Source: Terriglobia bacterium (lineage in GTDB: Bacteria; Acidobacteriota; Terriglobia; Acidiferrales; UBA7541). From it: a stretch of DNA of 42,356 bases. Position numbers and translations under genes: made by a program. The stretch is taken from contig JAIQGD010000071.1 in NCBI GenBank assembly GCA_020072765.1, positions 1 through 42,356 of the forward strand, given 5' to 3'. The notes beneath the pieces were generated by a model. It had not been told where the DNA came from. It did no database searches and was given only the letters and a program-made list of their open reading frames with translations. Positions 39,797 through 42,356 of this stretch are shown here, in pieces (position 1 is the first letter of the stretch; the number at the start of each line of letters is the position of its first letter).

Positions 39797-40116
39797 CGCG
39801 GAAATAGTCCCCGAAGCATGGCGCGCTGACTCGCTCCGTATGTCATTCCGAGGAGCGGAGCGACGAGGAATCCCTCTTCGTGCGCGCGCATTGGGTGAAG
39901 CTAAACCGAGGAGAGATCCCTCGCTGCGCTCGGGATGACAGCGCGGCGGAAGGTGCGGCGGAAGCAGTGGTTGCGGCGGAGGCTGGGCATTCATCCCGGC
40001 GGGCTGGCCACGCGCCACTGGAGTGTAGAGCGCAACTCAGCCAAGCGATTGCTTCCCTGCGGCCGAAAGCGGGTTGTGCAAGGGCGTCTAGACAAGCGGC
40101 CAGCGCGGCGATGCGG
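39797..40116. other. 320-bp intergenic region containing a TIR-bounded element
   Basis: Between convergent genes. It holds the 100-bp TGTCATTC-type element (39841-39940). The remainder is GC-rich without supported genes. Confidence 0.6.
39841..39940. repeat. 100-bp element with terminal inverted repeats (TGTCATTC type)
   Basis: Left end TGTCATTCCGAG (39841-39852) and right end CTCGGGATGACA (39929-39940) are inverted repeats with one mismatch in 12. Internal GGAATCCCTC and GAGATCCCTCG extend the symmetry. No target-site duplication was seen. Its translation gives the HPERSEG...RRGIP-type peptides that turn up as spurious ORFs in many genomes, so it is probably a REP/MITE-like repeat. Confidence 0.8.
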
Positions 40117-40809
40117 TCAGCGCATGGCGCCGGTGAGCGACTGCTGGTCCACGATGGCCACGCCGGCGGGGGGCTGGAAGTGAAACTTCTCCTCGGGGAC
40201 GGGAATGTTTTCCTCCCAGTTGCCGAAGCGGAACTCGGTCTCCGCGTGCCCGGCTTCCCGGATCACTACGCGAACCAGGCGGGCTTCCGGATCGGTTTCG
40301 AGCAGCACCAGGCTTGGCGCGCCGGCGGCGTCGCCGCTGTCGCGGGGGACACAACGCAGCAGCGCGTGGTCCGGCGAAGAGGGCTGGTCAGAAGTGCCGC
40401 TGGCGCCGCCGCCGGAATCCACCACTTCCACGCTGCGGCACAACGCCGACAGATCGGCCTTGCCGGCCAGCAGCGCCACCGGCGTGCGCCAGTCCGAACT
40501 TTCCTTTAATTTGGCGCGGCTGGCCGTATGGTCGGCCGGGACGTAGAACCACACGTTGGTGCCGTCCACGAGGAACAGTTTCTTCTCCGGAGATTCGTAC
40601 TCCCAGCGCATGCGGCCCGGGCGCGAGAAGTAGACCGTGCCGGATTCCGCCGCCACGCCGCCATGCCCGTCACTATAGCGCTGGAAGAAGATTGCCTTGA
40701 GAGTTCGGGCGTGCTGGTAGCGGGACTCGATCGCGCGTTGGATGGAACCGGCGTCGTGTGCCGCCACCGAAGAGCTGGCCAGGAGGATGGCGATCAGTAT
40801 GCATTTCAC
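40117..40809 (-). CDS. lolA: LolA-like periplasmic lipoprotein carrier
   Basis: A 230-residue exported protein of the LolA/LolB fold, which carries lipoproteins from the inner to the outer membrane. A signal peptide (KCILIAILLASSSVAAH) is followed by the LolA core: IESRYQHARTLKAIFFQRYS, SGTVYFSRPGRMRWEYESPE, KKLFLVDGTNVWFYVPADHT and the C-terminal sheet with IREAGHAETEFRFGNWEENI. The GTG at 40809 gives the cleanest signal peptide, but no Shine-Dalgarno is visible; the longer open frame runs into a palindromic repeat (40885-40914) and is rejected. It lies 194 bp after the minor prepilin gene. Confidence 0.82.
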   Translation of the reverse strand: MKCILIAILLASSSVAAHDAGSIQRAIESRYQHARTLKAIFFQRYSDGHGGVAAESGTVYFSRPGRMRWEYESPEKKLFLVDGTNVWFYVPADHTASRAKLKESSDWRTPVALLAGKADLSALCRSVEVVDSGGGASGTSDQPSSPDHALLRCVPRDSGDAAGAPSLVLLETDPEARLVRVVIREAGHAETEFRFGNWEENIPVPEEKFHFQPPAGVAIVDQQSLTGAMR

Positions 40810-40884
40810 GGCACGTTGCCGAGCCGTCTGCGGGAGGGTGAAGGCGGCGGCCAAGAATCCGAATAGAGTCGTCGCTACGGAGGA

Positions 40885-40914
40885 GCGGGCACGGCAATGC
40901 CGTGTCCCTACGGG
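40885..40914. repeat. REP-like palindrome (GGGCACGGC family), copy 2
   Basis: GGGCACGGCA and TGCCGTG-T-CCC form a hairpin with one bulged base. It shares GCGGGCACGGC and the trailing CCCTACGGG with the element at 3700-3752. Confidence 0.7.
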
Positions 40915-41003
40915 CCGACGACGGGTTAGGACGCGCAACACGAACTTGAGTGTAGCAAGAAGAAGAAAGTCCCACGCAAGGCAAAAAGGGTCGAGGGCGC
41001 TAG

Positions 41004-41552
41004 CTACTCGACCGGTTGCAGCGCGTCGCACGCCGCGACGGTTGCCGCAACGACGCCGCTTGGATCGAAATGGATTACGCCTGGGGTGTCGCTGCAGAAG
41101 CTGCGGTGGCCGGTAACGCCGAGCACCAGCGGAGTTCCTGTAATCAGGTAACCCCCATACCCTGGAGCGTTACAGCCAGGGGCCAGCGCTGTGTTAACGG
41201 TCTGCCCCGTGTAGGCGAAGGCGTACCCGCTCTTTTGATTCGGCGCCGTGGAGACGATCGGATCTCCCAACTCAGACAAATCGCAGGTCGCCGGGCCGGT
41301 TCCGCTCAAGGCTACCAGGCTTGGGGGGTAGCCGTTTGCATAGGTCGTGGAGTAGGCGATGGCGGCACTGGTGACGCTGCGAATACTGGCCGCCGCGGAG
41401 GCTTCGTTGGCGGCCATGCGCGCCCGCAGAAAGCTGGGAACAGCAATGGATGCGATGATCAGGATGATGGCTACAACAATGAGGAGTTCAATCAGGGAAA
41501 ATCCGGATTCGCTTTTCAGACCAGTTGCGCCGAATTTGGGAAGGGGCCTCAT
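41004..41552 (-). CDS. Type IV prepilin, second (probably minor) subunit
   Basis: A 182-residue prepilin. The leader (MRPLPKFGATGLKSESG, 17 residues) ends at G17, followed by FSLIELLIVVAIILIIASIA with Glu5 conserved, and then FLRARMAANEASAAASIRSV, typical of Acidobacteria and delta-proteobacterial pilins. The C-terminal globular part has Cys pairs (C~89, C~128, C~153, C~175) likely forming disulfides, and short hydrophobic strands. The gene sits just after a strong intrinsic terminator that follows the other prepilin, so it likely has its own weak promoter or depends on read-through. PilD (22456) should process it. Confidence 0.92.
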   Translation of the reverse strand: MRPLPKFGATGLKSESGFSLIELLIVVAIILIIASIAVPSFLRARMAANEASAAASIRSVTSAAIAYSTTYANGYPPSLVALSGTGPATCDLSELGDPIVSTAPNQKSGYAFAYTGQTVNTALAPGCNAPGYGGYLITGTPLVLGVTGHRSFCSDTPGVIHFDPSGVVAATVAACDALQPVE

Positions 41553-41579
41553 GTCGGTCTCGCTCGAATCCTTGAATTC

Positions 41580-41614
41580 AAAAAAAGAGGGGGGAGATGG
41601 TTCCTCTCCCCCCC
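41580..41614 (-). terminator. Strong Rho-independent terminator between the two prepilin genes
   Basis: Read on the minus strand, a GC stem (GGGGGGAGA arm at 41605-41613 complement to 41589-41597) with a 7-nt loop is followed by TCTTTTTTT (41588-41580). It ends 27 bp before the start codon of the second prepilin. Confidence 0.9.
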
Positions 41615-41636
41615 TTTTCCGGAAGTAACTAACCCG

Positions 41637-42167
41637 CTAGTTCCCGAGTGGTACGGCCTTGCTATCGCAACCGCCGCTGGTACCGTCAACCCCGATGGCC
41701 GCGTTGCTCTGCCGGATGACGTTCGACGCGTCATTGCAGTAGTACACGGTCCCGGTGCTCGTGGTCACCGGATTAGCGTTGAATATAAACATGTCCGAGG
41801 CGCCTGCAGCTGTGCATCCCTTGGGAATGCTCGTAACCAGATTGGTACCTGCGGTCAAAAGGAAGCTATAACCGGACTTCGAGCCAGACGCCAAGGTGGC
41901 ATCAATCAAACTCGCGGCGTCGCAATTCGGGGTCGCATTGTAAGACAACTGCGCCATCGTTGTCGGAAAACCGTCTCCGTACGTGCTGCTGTACATCACC
42001 GAGGCGCTGCCCAAGGTGCGCAGCGACGCGGCGGCGGACGACTGGTTGGCGGCAATCTTGGCGCGCAGCAGGTTCGGGATGGCGATGGCCGCGATGATCA
42101 GAATGATCGCCACGACGATCAGCAACTCAATCAACGAAAAGCCCTTCTCTCTCTTGTTCAGTTTCAT
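41637..42167 (-). CDS. pilA: Type IV prepilin, probably the major subunit
   Basis: A 176-residue prepilin with a short leader (MKLNKREKG, 9 residues) and mature N-terminus FSLIELLIVVAIILIIAAIA, Glu5 conserved. NLLRAKIAANQSSAAASLRT completes the helix. The globular domain has cysteines C~86, C~127, C~146 and C~167 (two probable disulfides), and Ser/Thr-rich loops. AGGAGATA 7 nt before ATG 42167 is a strong ribosome-binding site; an upstream in-frame extension to 42302 crosses the sigma-54 promoter and is rejected. It is transcribed from the sigma-54-type promoter at 42231-42246 and ends at the terminator 41580-41614. Confidence 0.95.
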   Translation of the reverse strand: MKLNKREKGFSLIELLIVVAIILIIAAIAIPNLLRAKIAANQSSAAASLRTLGSASVMYSSTYGDGFPTTMAQLSYNATPNCDAASLIDATLASGSKSGYSFLLTAGTNLVTSIPKGCTAAGASDMFIFNANPVTTSTGTVYYCNDASNVIRQSNAAIGVDGTSGGCDSKAVPLGN

Positions 42168-42230
42168 GCTTATCTCCTGGGAGCTGTGGCTCCGAATCTC
42201 TGTACTCCGGTGGAGTACGCCTGCTGTTAG

Positions 42231-42246
42231 TGCAAGGCCGATGCCA
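42231..42246 (-). promoter_or_regulatory. Sigma-54 (-24/-12) promoter of pilA
   Basis: On the minus strand: TGGCAT-CGGCC-TTGCA. It matches TGGCAC-N5-TTGCW at 10 of 11 defined positions, and the invariant GG and GC are exactly 10 bp apart. Expected transcription start is near 42219, giving a ~50-nt leader before the pilA ATG at 42167. The PilR-like activator at 25424-26812 is the obvious candidate activator. Confidence 0.85.
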
Positions 42247-42356
42247 GAGGCGCGTCTGGATTGATGTTCGCGACACATTTCCATTATACGGCGCACAATC
42301 AATAAGATACAGCTTATGTCCGTTGAGGTTTCCTTCCGGGCACGGCTGGTCTTCTC

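Noticed and set aside
39841-39940. The 100-bp TIR element as an insertion sequence.
   Set aside because: It has no transposase gene and no target-site duplication; it is better described as a REP/MITE-like repeat.
40810-41031. Upstream extension of lolA by ~74 codons.
   Set aside because: It crosses the GGGCACGGC palindrome and would bury the signal peptide inside the protein.
1-42356. tRNA or rRNA genes.
   Set aside because: No cloverleaf-compatible segment or T-arm signature (GGTTCGAATCC-like) in a suitable context was seen on either strand by eye; a covariance search was not possible.

Overview
The window is high-GC bacterial chromosome that most resembles a soil Acidobacteriota (Terriglobia-like) genome. 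This is inference from gene content, not from a marker gene. The supporting signs are a CadC-type winged-helix/TolB-like/TPR regulator, many small secreted helical or TPR proteins, frequent TTG/GTG starts, and intergenic spaces full of short palindromic (REP-like) elements. No rRNA, tRNA, CRISPR array, intact insertion sequence or prophage gene was seen.

Layout. (1) 1-7.2 kb: the 3' end of uvrA; a compact same-strand group of a TPR protein, two small secreted helical proteins and a SprT-like zinc protease; a reverse-strand TPR lipid- or periplasm-directed protein with an internal 69-bp duplication; uvrC; and two small membrane-associated proteins (YtxH-like and a coiled-coil protein). (2) 7.3-9.7 kb: an ATGA-overlapping pair, cysteine desulfurase and mnmA, which together can supply sulfur for 2-thiouridine in tRNA. 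(3) 9.7-18 kb: a looser region with a membrane-bound winged-helix/TPR regulator divergent from a secreted propeller-like protein, an O-methyltransferase, a flavodiiron-type metallo-beta-lactamase, a membrane-anchored protein and an exported trypsin-like protease. A three-copy ~70-bp dispersed repeat sits only in the intergenic gaps here. (4) 18-22.2 kb: a radical SAM enzyme with a B12-binding-type N-terminus behind a ~490-bp leader, a LiaF-like membrane protein and an SAM hydroxide adenosyltransferase. (5) 22.4-26.8 kb: prepilin peptidase, a PilS/NtrB-like kinase, a small secreted coiled-coil protein and a PilR/NtrC-like sigma-54 activator. (6) 27.2-31.6 kb: hemW, ygfZ, a DinB-fold protein, a lone nuoB and two lower-GC orphan genes. 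(7) 31.8-38.7 kb, reverse strand: type IV pilus/type II secretion assembly genes in the order pilC-pilB-pilM-pilN-pilO-pilP-like-pseudopilin-Ig-like anchor. (8) 38.9-42.4 kb: an alpha/beta hydrolase, lolA, and two tandem type IV prepilins on the reverse strand.

How it fits together. Three separated blocks make one pilus system: processing and regulation (pilD, kinase, activator), the assembly platform, and the two prepilins. The lead prepilin has a near-perfect sigma-54 promoter (TGGCAT-N5-TTGCA on the minus strand) and the window encodes a sigma-54 activator, so a PilSR-sigma54-pilA circuit can be read from this sequence alone. A strong intrinsic terminator separates the two prepilin genes, which suggests unequal expression of major and minor subunits. 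No secretin (pilQ) or retraction ATPase (pilT) gene is present in the window.
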